From Mercurialis annua (Eukaryota; Streptophyta; Magnoliopsida; Malpighiales; Euphorbiaceae): 64,000 nucleotides of DNA. The position numbers were made by a program, and so were the translations under genes. This document shows, piece after piece, positions 34,194-48,010 of the stretch (position 1 is the stretch's first letter; the number at the start of each line of letters is the position of its first letter). The stretch is from contig NC_065577.1 of the NCBI RefSeq assembly GCF_937616625.2, positions 40,515,001 to 40,579,000 on the forward strand, read 5' to 3'. The notes beneath the pieces are model-generated. The model saw only the letters and a list, made by a program, of their open reading frames with translations. It did no database searches and was not told where the DNA came from.

Positions 34194-35474
34194 ATGGAGA
34201 AGACGGTGCCGAGTTGGTCAGATATCAACCGCGATCTTTTATCTGAAATCGCTGATCGAATAAATTGTATGCGCGATTTTATCATCTTCGGCACGGTATG
34301 CAAGTCATGGCGATCAGTTGCTTCCCCGGATAAATTCAACAAATCCACCAAAATTCCGTGGCTTTTGCTTGATCAAGATAAATATGATCACACCCCCCGT
34401 AAATTTTTCGACCTTTCGAAAGATGTAATTTACAGTATCGACCTACCGAAACCTTATCTTCGTAAAGTTCAATCATCTATCGCTAGGAAATTTTATCTTC
34501 CTCGTATTATAAAGAAATTTTTTCTGTGTTCTTATATCAAGGAAAAACAATATTTTTTGAGTTCAAAAGGATGGTATATGATAGTTGAGAAGGAGATACA
34601 ATTAAGTCTTTTGAATCCGTTTTCGCTTTCAAGAATTAATCTGCCACATCCTTTCCCTGTCGCGAAAGATTATAAGATGAAGGATTTTGCCATGAATCCT
34701 TATATCACGAAGTTCGTCTTATCCACCAGTCCGAGTTCCTCATCAGATTTTACAATCATGATTCTGTACCGTTTATATAGTTTTGACCCAATACGATTAG
34801 CGTTTTGGAAAAATGGAGATGGCGAATGGAGTGATGTAGACTTAAAATTTTATTCAAATTTCGTCGATCTGACATACCATAATGGCCGATACTATGCTGG
34901 TCACCTTTTTGATGCTAGATTCAATGGTCCTATTCTTATTGATTATCCAAATGGATATGTTGTTTATGAAATTGACGTTCGAAATTCTGCATCTGTTTCA
35001 ACACGCACCAAGTCGTTTAGTAATCCCTATATGAATACTTTTTGCCGGTTTCCATTTTGGATAGTTGGATCATCTCGAGTGTTGCTGATGGTCTCTTGGA
35101 GAGTGGAATCTCTGAAATGGGAGAGAGGAAGAGGTCCTTGTTATCTCGATACTCTTTATTCTCATGTCCCGCATTGTCAGTTTATAGTTGACGAGGTTGA
35201 TTTTGAGAAGGGAGAAGGTAAAGTAGTGAGTAGTTTTGGAGAAGAAGCTTTATTTTTGGGATTAAACTCTTCCTACTTGGTTGATGCATCGAAAGAATCA
35301 AGATTTAAGTCGAATCACATTTATTTTGCTGAAAACTTTCAGAAATTTTGGTCGTATCACGAAGGAGGAGGTGTTGGTGTTTACAACATGATTGATGGAT
35401 CGTCTAAACCGCTTTTCAATGCGACAGATTCCAAATATATTTGCTCTAGTCAATGGATTGAACCAAGACTCTGA
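34194..35474 (+). CDS. F-box protein with C-terminal DUF295 domain
   Basis: A single exon of 426 residues starts at the first ATG. Residues about 6-48 form an F-box (WSDINRDLLSEIADRI, then DFIIFGTVCKSWRSVA). The central part matches the beta-rich layout of F-box/DUF295 proteins. Residues about 330-400 carry the DUF295 signature: FIVDEVDFEKGEGKVV, EALFLGLNSSYLVDAS, SNHIYFAEN and YNMIDGSSKPL. F-box proteins act as substrate receptors in SCF ubiquitin ligases by binding SKP1/ASK proteins; the target is unknown. DUF295 members are often intronless, lineage-expanded and fast evolving, and many are weakly expressed. The frame here is intact. Confidence 0.9.
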   Translation: MEKTVPSWSDINRDLLSEIADRINCMRDFIIFGTVCKSWRSVASPDKFNKSTKIPWLLLDQDKYDHTPRKFFDLSKDVIYSIDLPKPYLRKVQSSIARKFYLPRIIKKFFLCSYIKEKQYFLSSKGWYMIVEKEIQLSLLNPFSLSRINLPHPFPVAKDYKMKDFAMNPYITKFVLSTSPSSSSDFTIMILYRLYSFDPIRLAFWKNGDGEWSDVDLKFYSNFVDLTYHNGRYYAGHLFDARFNGPILIDYPNGYVVYEIDVRNSASVSTRTKSFSNPYMNTFCRFPFWIVGSSRVLLMVSWRVESLKWERGRGPCYLDTLYSHVPHCQFIVDEVDFEKGEGKVVSSFGEEALFLGLNSSYLVDASKESRFKSNHIYFAENFQKFWSYHEGGGVGVYNMIDGSSKPLFNATDSKYICSSQWIEPRL

Positions 35475-36404
35475 CCCAGATCTTAGGGTCTGATTTTATT
35501 TAATGTGCAAATTTAATACTAATTCTATTGTTTGCTATATTTTATCTTTAATGTTTTTAGGGTTAAAGGCTTATGATTTTGCTGTTGAAGTTCTTCTTTA
35601 CAAATTTAGTTTACAACTTGTGACGCTAATCATTATTATAACTTGGAAAAATGGAGTCTTGGATTGTTTGTTTGTTATTTATGCTTGAAAATCCTTCCGA
35701 GTCGAAACCCTTCAACTCATTATTGAATTCTATGGCACGAGTAGCATCACATCGATAATTAATTATAAAATTGAATTGTTTGAAATGCCCGACATGACAT
35801 GAATGATCATATCAGCCTCTTCCTCGTCGTCTAAACCGAAGGTAATTAAATGCGTTGGAACCGGAAGAGCTAACTGTTGCCAAAATCTAGGAGGAGCCAA
35901 AAGTATGGAACAACTCTAGCTACGGGTGAGGAGTTGTTGCTCGGGAAAAAGGCTCGAGTGGTGAGAGGTTCTTTCGAGGTGGGGAATGCTTCATGTTTTA
36001 TCATCTTTCTCAATAATTTGCCTTCATTTTCAGCTCAATAAAGCATATGATGATAGCCAATGTGGTCAGATCTTGACAAAATTAAAACATAACTTTTTGA
36101 ACATTTATAAGTTAATCGTATACAGAGGATGTTTTAGATTTGAAAAGGTGAACGAACATTTAAAGTATGCAAATCCATGACTAAACTAATGATGAAGAGC
36201 TTCACATCAAGAGCTGAAGTAATCTATACATATTTATTTTATATAAACTGGATTATGAATTTTATACTTACAAATGAGCATGGGATTACAGGCCAATTTT
36301 CCCTTAGGCATACAGAACTAAACTAGTGATGGAACATTTAAAAAGGAAAAATAACAAAAACAATAAATTTAAATTACACCTCCAAAATAAAAAAAAAGTT
36401 AATA
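35475..36404. other. F-box 3' flank; possible gene scrap at about 35815-35930
   Basis: Apart from the F-box 3' untranslated region, one patch (about 35815-35930) reads like SSSSSKPKVIKC followed by EPEELTVAKI with a stop and frame changes. This faintly recalls the start of zinc alcohol dehydrogenase-like proteins. It is too short and broken to call a gene. Confidence 0.25.
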
Positions 36405-37580
36405 AATGTAATTGTCTCAAACTCGAGATCGAACTACTTGAGTTTAATCTCTAGCTAAATCTACATATTAATTAAAGAGGTGTGTGAGACTCGCAAGTCT
36501 AAACGAGTCTCTTACGCACATAAAATAATATATTTTTATTGTTATATTAACTTTTTTTTTATAATATTATATTAACTTCTAATATATCTAAATTTAGGTA
36601 TAAATCATGCTTAATTAGTTGAATTTTATAATATAACAAAATAATTAAATACATTATAAATAACAAGTTTGCAACAATATTTTTCTGTCTATTAAATTCG
36701 AGTCGAGCTTGAACTTGAATGTGGCTATAGTTCGACTGAGAATGCAAGTTCTATCAAAATATGACTCCAGCTTGTATGACACATTCGAGCCTGAGCTTAT
36801 ATGACACACTCGAGCCTGAGGTCATTAAAGCTCAGCTCGACTCATTTTACACTTACAACACTAGCTTAAACTTAGGTTCTCTAATAAATTAGGCTTAATT
36901 CCTTAAAAAAACCCCATCTTGCATTTTTTTTTCGTTTATACTCTGACCTTGTAAAAACACCATTTGTACCCAATTTTGAGTTTTTATGTTTCATCTCTAC
37001 CCAAAAGCATTAAATTGCACTCTTTTCATTTGACAAAAAATTTAAAACAATCCTTCATTTTTAACTTATATACTAATTAGATATTAATATTATTAATAAT
37101 ACAAAAATACCATCTTTTTCAAAAAAATTAAAAAATAATAATAATTTTTTTAATTTTTTTAAAAAATATTTCGAATTTTTTTTATTTTTTTTAATTTTTT
37201 TTAAAATATTTCCGACAAAAAAATTAAAAATAATAATAATTTTTTATTATTTTTTATTATTTTATCAAATTAAAAAAATTAATTAATTATTTGGATGTAT
37301 TTGATTATTTTTTAAGTTTAAGGATTTATTTGTATATTTTAAAATAGAAAAAAATATGTTTTAAACTCTTTTCCAAATGAAAAAAGTACAATTTAATGCT
37401 TTTGGGTAGAGATGAAACATAAAAACCCAAAATTGGGTACAAATGTTGTTTTTAAAAGGTCAGGGTATAAACGAAGAAAAAGTGCAAGGTGGGGTTTTTT
37501 TAAAGAATTAAGCCAATAAATTAAATTTATCAGATTATTAGTTGTTTGAAACAATTTATGAGGTTTTCAAAAAAGGATTA
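36405..37580. repeat. Dispersed repeat copy 2 (partner 23335-24245), split by a MITE
   Basis: The outer parts (36405-36891 and 37515-37580) align collinearly with copy 1. The insertion 36892-37514 lies at the 'aataaatta' site where copy 1 is also interrupted. Confidence 0.75.
36892..37514. mobile_element. Mutator-like MITE (623 bp) with perfect 9-bp target-site duplication
   Basis: The left arm begins GGCTTAATTCCTTAAAAAAA and contains 'catctctacccaaaagcatt'; the right arm is its reverse complement, ending GAATTAAGCC. The exact repeat AATAAATTA flanks it at 36883-36891 and 37515-37523. The centre is very AT-rich with no coding frame. Confidence 0.88.
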
Positions 37581-37588
37581 ACATGAGC

Positions 37589-37716
37589 GGTCATATTCAT
37601 TAAATCTACACCATTCATTACAAAATGAATGGTGTACATCAAAAAAATTTAAATATGGTTAAACTAATCTCCACCGTTCATTTTATAATGAATGGTGTAG
37701 ATTAGTGAACATGACC
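37589..37716. mobile_element. Small palindromic element, about 128 bp
   Basis: The ends GGTCATATTCATTAAATCTA and its imperfect complement (ending 'gaacatgacc') bracket two inverted 'caccattcattacaaaatga' type arms. No clear target duplication was seen. Confidence 0.5.
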
Positions 37717-37726
37717 CATCATATTC

Positions 37727-38129
37727 ATTTAAACATGAGAAAATCCCAATTCTTCCAAAAAAAAAGGTCTCCCATAATTTGTAAAATTGAAATTTGATTA
37801 CTAAAATGTAAGAATATAAAAATATAATCTATTTTGTGAAAACAATTATTGACTTTTAAATATTTCACATTTCAGTAACCAAACTTAAATTTTACTAACA
37901 ACTATACATACACATTTTTTCGCCAGTCATTAGTACTTTTCGGCCCTTAAATTGATCTAGTAACTTCCCGTTATAGGTACGTAAAATCAAAGTTCGATAA
38001 CTAATATATAAGAATTCGAACATCAATAACATTTTTGTAAAAATATATGATAGTTTGGTAACCGCAAAACATTCTTTACTTGGAATGCAAGTTACCCTCC
38101 TTTTTCACTAATCAGCAAGATCGATCTCG
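37727..38129. other. Intergenic, 3' flank of the RabA gene
   Basis: The sequence is AT-rich without recognised features and should include the RabA 3' untranslated region on the minus strand. Confidence 0.35.
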
Positions 38130-40315
<2,186 letters not shown>

Positions 40316-40381
40316 ATTCGTTCCACAATAAAGATAATCCAAAACTTAAACGGATCCAAATTCAATTCCGTTATTTCTAAA

Positions 40382-41464
40382 CGGCATTATCTTCTCAAAT
40401 TTCATCCGAAGCATAGACTTCAAGTTCTTGATCAGTACTTAAACCACGTGATCACCGTCGGAAAGGCAGCCACGGTCAAGAATCGGAAACGTAAGCTTTA
40501 CACTAATAATCCGAGTGATAATTGGTGGAATTACAGGCATAATCTATGGAGTCACGTAATATTCGAACATCCGGCGACTTTTGAGACTATCGCGATGGAT
40601 CCAACGAAGAAGTCGACGATCATGAACGATCTCATAGCATTTTCGAAAGAAAAAGATTTTTTTTCGAAAGTTGGGCGGCCGTGGAAGCGTGGTTATCTTC
40701 TGTATGGACCGCCGGGAACCGGAAAATCGAGTTTGATCGCTGCCATTGCTAATTTCTTGGACTATAATATTTACGATATTGAGTTAACGGCGGTTAAAGA
40801 TAACACTGAGTTGAGGAAGCTTTTGATTGATATAAATAGTAAGTCTGTCATTGTTATTGAAGATATTGACTGTTCGCTTAATCTGACGGGACAAAGAAGT
40901 AGCGGAGTAAAAGATAAGAATAATAGTGATCCGTTGAAGGATTTGATTGGCAGTAGCGGCGGCGGCGGCGGCGGCGATGACGAGAAGAAGAAAGATAGTA
41001 AGGTGACTCTGTCAGGTTTATTAAATTTCATTGACGGACTTTGGTCTGCGAGTGGAAGCGAAAGGATTGTGATATTTACGACGAATCATAAAGAGAAACT
41101 TGATCCGGCGCTGATCCGACAGGGGAGAATGGATTATCATATAGAGATGTCGTATTGTAAACTCGAGGGGTTCAAGATTCTGGCGGAGAAGTATTTGAAT
41201 ATTGATTCGCATGTGTTGTTTGGGAAGATTGGTGAGTTGCTTGACCGAGTTGATGTAACTCCGGCGGAGGTGGCGGAGCTTTTGATGCCGGTTATTGTAC
41301 CGGGAAGTGACGTGGATTGTATTTTGAAGAGTTTGATAGAAGCTGTTGAGAAGAAGGGAGATGAAGTTGCCAAGGTGAAGAAAGCTGAAGAAGAAGCTGA
41401 GAGAAATAAAAGAAAAGCTTTAAAATATGTTTTGAAAAAATGGAAAAAACTTGGAAGAGTTTAG
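40382..41464 (+). pseudogene. 5'-truncated AAA-ATPase (BCS1/AATP1-like)
   Basis: Homology starts abruptly at RHYLLKFHPKHRLQVLDQYL (40382) and runs to a normal end at 41464, about 360 residues. The catalytic core is intact: Walker A GPPGTGKSS, Walker B VIVIEDIDCS, sensor IFTTNHKEKLDPALI and the family motif RQGRMDYHIEMSYC (usually RPGRMD). Family members are usually about 450-520 residues, with an N-terminal membrane segment and an AAA-associated domain. Neither is found upstream: the frame closes at a TGA at 40313-40315 and has no ATG before the homology; codon 40448 is GTG. I infer loss of the 5' end, although an unrecognised upstream exon remains possible. A glycine run and a Lys/Glu-rich C-terminus are typical of the group. 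Confidence 0.75.
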
Positions 41465-42320
41465 AATTTTTTAGTTTATGAGTGTTTTTGTTTTGTTTTA
41501 TTAGAATTGGAGATTAATATTGTAGTTTAATTTTGTTTGTTTTGTTTTTAATTTGATATTTAAACGTCAAGAGTTTAAGAAGTATTTTTGTTTTTAATTT
41601 TTGCAAAGATATTATTATTATATAAATTTATGGACTTAAATATGAAGTTGCTGTATAATTAATTATATGAGTCCGTTGAAGGATTTGATTAAAAAAATGA
41701 AAAGAGTATCGATTTATCTTATAAATTCCGCACATGAATCTAACTATACGTTTTTGCGGATCGTTATTGGGTGTGTTTGAGCTAGGTCCGACGACACTCT
41801 CGATTTTTTTTTTCTAGTGATAAAAAATTTATATCTTAACATAACCAAATAATTTAGTAATAAAAATATAAAATTTCGAAGTTCAGTCACCATTTAATAT
41901 AAAAAAGTAGAGTGACCTCATAATCAATTACCCCAAAAATTATGAAGTTGATTTGTATGCTCTATTGTAATTGACATTGATTTTCTATCTATATACATAT
42001 TTTGGAGAAAAAAGATAACAAGTTAAGTTTCTGTCGACCAATTTAATAATAAAATTAATTTTTGTGTTAATTTACCGCGATTAAAAATGCTTGTTGAAGG
42101 AGAGAATTTTAATATATAATTGTATGTTCTTTTGATGGATAATCATTCTTGCAAAGAAAAACTAAGAAATACTTAAAAATAATTGTAAGTGAGTCAAGTG
42201 AACTCGCCAGTCACTCGAAATTAATTCTAAAAATACTTTAAAAATGATTCAACATTTTTTTTTTGCTGAATTCAGATGTAAGCTACTCGATCGAGTCCAC
42301 AACTGTATTTAGTAATTATT
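41465..42320. other. Intergenic, with a scrap of the 42.3/48.8 kb MITE family
   Basis: About 41855-41934 ('agttcagtcaccatt', 'gagtgacctcataatcaatt', 'acccc') matches, in reverse orientation, the terminal sequence of the MITE that starts at 42321. The rest is AT-rich without genes. Confidence 0.45.
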
Positions 42321-42485
42321 GGGGTAATTGATTATGGGGGTCACCCTATTTTCTCAATCTAGCAAAAAGTGCTCATCAAACTTTAATTTTTGTATCACAG
42401 GGAGGTCATCAGCCCATTTCCGTCCTGTTTTTTCCTACGTGGGTGTCGGACCTGTCTCTCCCCTCCACATCGTTGCCACATTACC

Positions 42486-42798
42486 TAATAGATTTTGATA
42501 AAACACGAAATTGATCTGAATTTTCATTAACCAAAAACTGTGTTTCTGTTTACAATTTATATTAAGAATTAATGACACATGTCCTATTCTTATTTGTTAT
42601 TGCTAAAAGAGCAATAACGGCTATATTCATTAACATTCTGTTAATGAATAAGCTGAGCTGTACTAGCTGAGCTGGAATACTAACCACTTGAATATAAACT
42701 AACAGCTAACAAATTCTAACTAATTACAAAGCTGAATCATTGCTTCCTCTGCTCCTCTTCATCTGATCTTTTCTTCATAAAACTGATTTGGTTTAATA
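42486..42798 (-). repeat. 3' LTR of the copia element
   Basis: It is 313 bases. The plus-strand run CCCCCCC after 42798 is the complement of the polypurine tract. Confidence 0.92.
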
Positions 42799-42805
42799 CC
42801 CCCCC

Positions 42806-45800
42806 TCAAGCTGGAGAATATATGTCTTGGATTCCCAGCTTGGAAAGAAAACTGATGAATGTAGAGATTGGTAAGGGTTTCATAAAAAAATCAGCTATTT
42901 GTTGAGAAGAGGAAACTGGGAATAAATGGAATAAACCATTTTGTAGTTTCTGTCTGACAAGATGGCAATCCACTTCTATGTGCTTGGTGCGTTCATGGAA
43001 GACAGGATTTCTAGCTATATGACAAGCTGACTGATTGTCACAATAAACCAAAGCTGGTATAGCTTCTGTTATTTGTAAATCCTTAAGTAGATAACTTAAC
43101 CACTGAATCTCACAAGAGACATTTGCTAAAGCCCTGTACTCTGCTTCAGAACTAGACTTGGAAACAGTCACTTGCTTCTTTGTTTTCCATGAAACTAAAG
43201 ATTCACCAATGAACACACAAAAACCAGTGATAGATCTTCTTGTGTCAGGACAGGTTGCCCAATCTGAGTCTGAGAATGCCTTTAACTTCAGATTATTCTG
43301 TGAAGGAAAGAACAACCCTTGCCCTGGTGATTTTTTCAAATACCTCAAGATTCTTCCTATAGCAGCATAGTGAACTTGAGATGGACAGTCTAGAAACTGT
43401 GATAACTGCTGAACTGGGAATGAAATATCAGGCCTTGTGCTACATAAAAAGATTAATTTGCCCACTAGTCTTCTATAACCTGTAATGTCTGTGTATGGAT
43501 TTGTTGAGTCTTTTACTAATCTTGTTTCTGCAGTCATTGGAGTTGAAACAGGTTTTGCTTCAGAGAATGCAGTTTCTTTGAGTAGATCCATTGTATATTT
43601 CCTTTGGCACAAGTTGATTCCCTTCTTTGATCTTGCAACTTCCAGGCCTAGAAAGAATTTAAGATTACCAAGATCTTTTATCTTGAATTCCTTATCCAAA
43701 TATGTCTTAACTGCTTCAATCTCATTGATGTCATTTCCTGTTAATATCACATCATCTACATAGACTAACAAAGCTGTAAAGAAAGCATTATTCTGCTTTG
43801 TAAACAAAGATGAATCTGAACTTGACTGACTAAAACCTTGAGACAATAAAGCATCAGTTAATTTCACATTCCATTGCCTACTTGCTTGTTTTAAACCATA
43901 TAAAGACTTAGTCAATTTGCAAACCATATTAGAATCAGAACAAGTTAAACCAAGTGGAAGTTTCATATAAACTTCTTCATGCAAATCACCATGTAAAAAT
44001 GCATTATTTATGTCTAATTGTTTTAAAATCCAATTTTTAGCAGAAGCAATTGTTAATAAAACTCTAATAGTTGTCATCTTTGCTACAGGTGAAAAAATAT
44101 CCATATAATCTATGCCATTTTGTTGTGTATAACCTTTAGCAACTAACCTAGCTTTATGTCTTTCTACTGTACCATTACTGTGATATTTTGTCTTAAAAAC
44201 CCATTTACAACCAATTGGTAACTTACCTTCTGGTAAAGAAGTCAATACCCAAGTTTTATTCAAAGCCAGTGCATCTAACTCCTTTTGCATAGCTTCCTTC
44301 CAACAAGGAAACTGAATAGCATTATTATATGATTTTGGTTCTATGTTCTGATCTAAATTTACAGAAAAAACTTTATGCAAACTATTCAAATTATCATAAG
44401 TAGAAACTTTAGAAATTAAATGAGGACTGGTTTTATCTAATACTGAAATTTGACAAATGTAATCCTTCAAATGAACAGGTTCAGTTGTTATTCTACTTGA
44501 TCTCCTTAAAGGAACAACAGGCATATTAACAACAGGCATATTAGTCTGATCTTGTTCTAAGTGTAAATCTGATCCTAGGTCCTGAATATTGTGTTCTAAA
44601 TCTATATGTGCAGTCTGTAAATTAATATTAAAATCCTCACTTGGAACTTCAATAGCTACTGGTAAAACTACCTGAGTGGAATGATTATGTAAAACAGAAG
44701 AATCATAATATGGAAATAAAAGTTCATAAAATCTTACATTCCTAGAAATAAACACTTTTTGAGTTTGTAAATCAAATAACCTAAAACCTTTAGTATTTGC
44801 AGGAAATCCTAGAAATATACACTGAATGGCTCTTGGTGAAAACTTATGTCTTTCATGATTCAATGTTGAAGCATAAGCCAAACAACCAAAAACTCTAAGG
44901 TCACTAAAAATAGGTATTTTGTTCATAAGTATTTCAAAAGGAGTCTTATTATCAATAACTGGAGATAGAACCCTATTAATCAAATACACAGCATGTGAAA
45001 CACAATCTGACCAGAAACAAACAGGTAAAGAAGCTTGAAACTTCAATGCTCTAGGTACATTTAGAATATGCTGATGTTTTCTTTCAACCACAGCATTTTG
45101 TTCAGGTGTATATACACATGTAGTTTGATGCACAATACCTTTAGCAGAATAAAATTCTGGTATATGAAATTCTAGACCATTATCTGACCTAACACATTTA
45201 ACTTTGGCTGCAAACTGAGTCTCAACATAAGCAATGAAATTCTGAACAATAGACCTTGCTTCTGATTTCAATTTTAATAAAAAAAAGCCAAGTATATCTA
45301 CTCTTATCATCTATAATAGTTAGAAAGTACTTATGTCCATACATAGACACAAACCTAGATGGTCCCCAAATATCAAAATGCATTAAATCAAAACATTCAT
45401 TCACAACAGAAGTACTTAATGGAAAAGGTATCTTTTTCTGTTTAGCCATATGACATATCTCACAATGATCATTTACAGGCAATTTAATAGCTGCATCAAT
45501 AGACTGTAAACTTTTTAACCTGGAATTTGCCAAATGACCTAACCTATAATGCTAAATAAAATCATTGCCAACAGACTTTGAACAATTCCTAACAATAGGT
45601 TTATCAACACAAGAGTTTACAAACTTATTATCAAGATTATTGCAACACACAGCAACATTGTGTTGATTAGCAGTTAAGCAGGCAGATGTATCAAGTTGAT
45701 AGAGTCCTTGCACCTTTTTAGCTAATCCAATCGTCTTCCAATTGATGTGATCCTGGATTATGCAAATATCTCTATGAAGAATTAAGCAATATTGATAACA

Positions 45801-47450
45801 AGATGTCAACTTACTAGTTGATATAAGATTGAAAAAAAAATTAGGAACAAATAAAACATCATATAAGATAAACCTTTTACTAAAAACAACTGTACCTATA
45901 TGTGTTACTTTTATCTTTTGTGAATTTGGCAAAGTAACAAATATATTAGAAACAGGTTTATATGTACTGAAATTATTCAAAGAACAAGTAATATGGTCAG
46001 TTGCCCCTGAATCAACTATCCAATTACTTTTAACTGAACTTTCAACAATAGAACAAGCAGAAAAATGCAAACCTGAGTCTTCTGTTATGCTTTGCTGAGA
46101 AAAATTAGTAGATACTATATTCACTTTTGGTGAAGAAGTAGATGCATTTTGTTGTAGAAGACTCATCAAATGCTTGTATTGATCTTGAGTGATAACTTGT
46201 TCATTATCCTTTATTCCTTTTCTGTCCTGTTCAGCTATCTCAGTAGAAGCATTATACACTTGCATACTATTATCATAAGAAGCATTATACTGCTGATCAT
46301 TATAACCTTGAAATCCAAAGTTCTGCTCATTCTGGTTACCAAACATAACCTGATTTCCACCTTGATCATTTTGACCTGTGAAATTATTTTGACTTCCAAA
46401 ATCTTGAGAAACAAATTGTTCTTCTTGATTGTAATCAGTCACATACTCTCCAACTTGATTCACATACGATTGTGGTCTAACTCTAGGCCTAAAACCTGGT
46501 GGATAACCATGCTTCTTGAAGCAAATATCTATAGTATGACCATTAGCACCACAAAAACTACACATAGGCTTATCATTCACTGATGAATAAAACCTTTTCT
46601 ATCCTCCTTGTGGACGAAAACTAGAATTCATAGGAGGTCTAGGCCTTTGAAAACCAGTATTATAGTTATTATAACCAACCATCCTCCTCTGAAAACCAGT
46701 GTTCTGAAAACCAGTATTAGCCTGAGCAGCAAAAACAGTAGGCTCTATATTCTGTGCATTACTAACTGTTAATCCTAACTGTCTTTCTTGTTGTAAAATC
46801 TTAGAAAAAACCTTGTTAATATTTGGCAATGGTTCCATCATCAAGATTTGAGTCCTAGTAACTGAATAACTATCATTTAAACCCTTTAAAAACCTAATGA
46901 CATGATCATTATCTTGATGATATTTCACTGTTCTCAAAGCATCACAAGTACATTGAGGAACACAAGAACATACAGGTATTACTCTCAAATTCATAAACTC
47001 ATCCCATAATATTTTCAACTGAGTGAAATAATCTGTGACAGACAAATTATTCTGTTTAAATGCATACATTTCTTCTTGTAAATCTGAGATTCTACATACA
47101 TCACCTTGAGAAAATCTGTCATGTAGATCCTTCCATACATCAACTGCATTGTCCATCCATAGTATGCTTTGTGCAATTGATGAAGACAATGACCTAAGAA
47201 TCCATGACAACACCATTGTATTACACCTTTCCCAGATTGGATAGATTTGATCTAACTTTGAAGGCACTGGAATAGATCCATCAACAAACTTCAGTTTATT
47301 TTTCGAGAGAAGACACATTCTCATGGATCTGAACCATGAATGATAATTCTGTCCATTCATTGATGGAGAAACTAAAACTAAAGAGGGATTTTCGTTTGGA
47401 TGTAAGTAAAAATGACTAGAAGTGTCTGTTTCAACATTAACAAACGCCAT
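42806..47450 (-). pseudogene. Copia gag-pol polyprotein with two nonsense codons and one frameshift
   Basis: Reading on the minus strand from ATG 47450: a gag domain (NGQNYHSWFRSMRMCLLSK), an RNA-binding CX2CX4HX4C knuckle (CSFCGANGHTIDIC), protease DSGATDHI, integrase zinc region and core (CEICHMAKQKK, VRSDNGLEF, TPEQNAVVERKH), reverse transcriptase (LLVYVDDVILTGND) and RNase H (SEAEYRAL). Breaks: a TAG in gag at about 46596-46598, a TAG before the integrase zinc region (HYRLGHL) at about 45549-45551, and a shift in a T-run of eight near 45279-45286. Otherwise the frames are open. The usual ADIFTKPL near the end reads ADFFMKPL. The copy cannot make a full polyprotein. Confidence 0.9.
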
Positions 47451-47700
47451 TATCGTAAGTGATTGAAAGAAAAATCAAGAAATTAGGTTTTTCAGAAAGA
47501 AAATCAAGAAGAAAGAACTTTAGAAAGATTATGAACTGAAAGAAAAGAATTGAACAATGAATCAGAAATTATAACTAAGAAACTTTACTTGTATTTAGAA
47601 ATTTTTAGAATGCAGATTAGAAATATATTGCGGAAGCTTTTGATTTGAAGATTTGAAGATTAGAAGATGAAGAAACGAGCTGTTTCTTTATGATTAATTT

Positions 47701-47716
47701 TGTAGCTCCGATACCA
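47701..47716 (-). promoter_or_regulatory. Primer-binding site of the copia element
   Basis: On the minus strand TGGTATCGGAGCTACA directly follows the 5' LTR. It is complementary to the 3' end of plant initiator methionine tRNA, with one mismatch to the usual TGGTATCAGAGC. Confidence 0.88.
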
Positions 47717-48010
47717 TAATAGATTTTGATAAAACACGAAATTGATCTGAATTTTCATTAACCAAAAACTGTGTTTCTGTTTACAATTTATATTAAGAAT
47801 TAATGACACATGTCCTATTCTTATTTGTTATTGCTAAAAGAGCAATATTCTGTTAATGAATAAGCTGAGCTGTACTAGCTGAGCTGGAATACTAACCACC
47901 TGAATATAAACTAACAGCTAACAAATTCTAACTAATTACAAAGCTGAATCATTGCTTCCTCTGCTCCTCTTCATCTGATCTTTTCTTCATAAAACTGATT
48001 TGGTTTAATA
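47717..48010 (-). repeat. 5' LTR of the copia element
   Basis: It is 294 bases and lacks 19 bases present in the other LTR. Confidence 0.92.

Larger units (their letters stand above)
42486..48010 (-). mobile_element. Ty1/copia LTR retrotransposon, full length, minus strand
   Basis: LTRs lie at 42486-42798 (3' LTR in element sense) and 47717-48010 (5' LTR), with the 5-base target duplication TTACC at 42481-42485 and 48011-48015. In element sense the LTRs begin TATTAAACC and end ATCTATTA rather than TG...CA. The primer-binding site TGGTATCGGAGC abuts the 5' LTR and a GGGGGGG tract abuts the 3' LTR, so these borders are firm. The LTRs differ by one substitution and a 19-base deletion (the 5' LTR lacks the segment after 'agagcaat'). 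The order gag, protease, integrase, reverse transcriptase, RNase H defines copia. Confidence 0.95.

Noticed and set aside
35815..35930. Fragment of a zinc alcohol dehydrogenase-like gene
   Set aside because: The resemblance is about 20 residues with a stop and a frame change; a database search would be needed, and it cannot be called from sequence alone.
40448..40450. Start codon for the AAA-ATPase at 40448
   Set aside because: The codon is GTG and homology continues upstream to about 40382, so it is not a genuine translation start.
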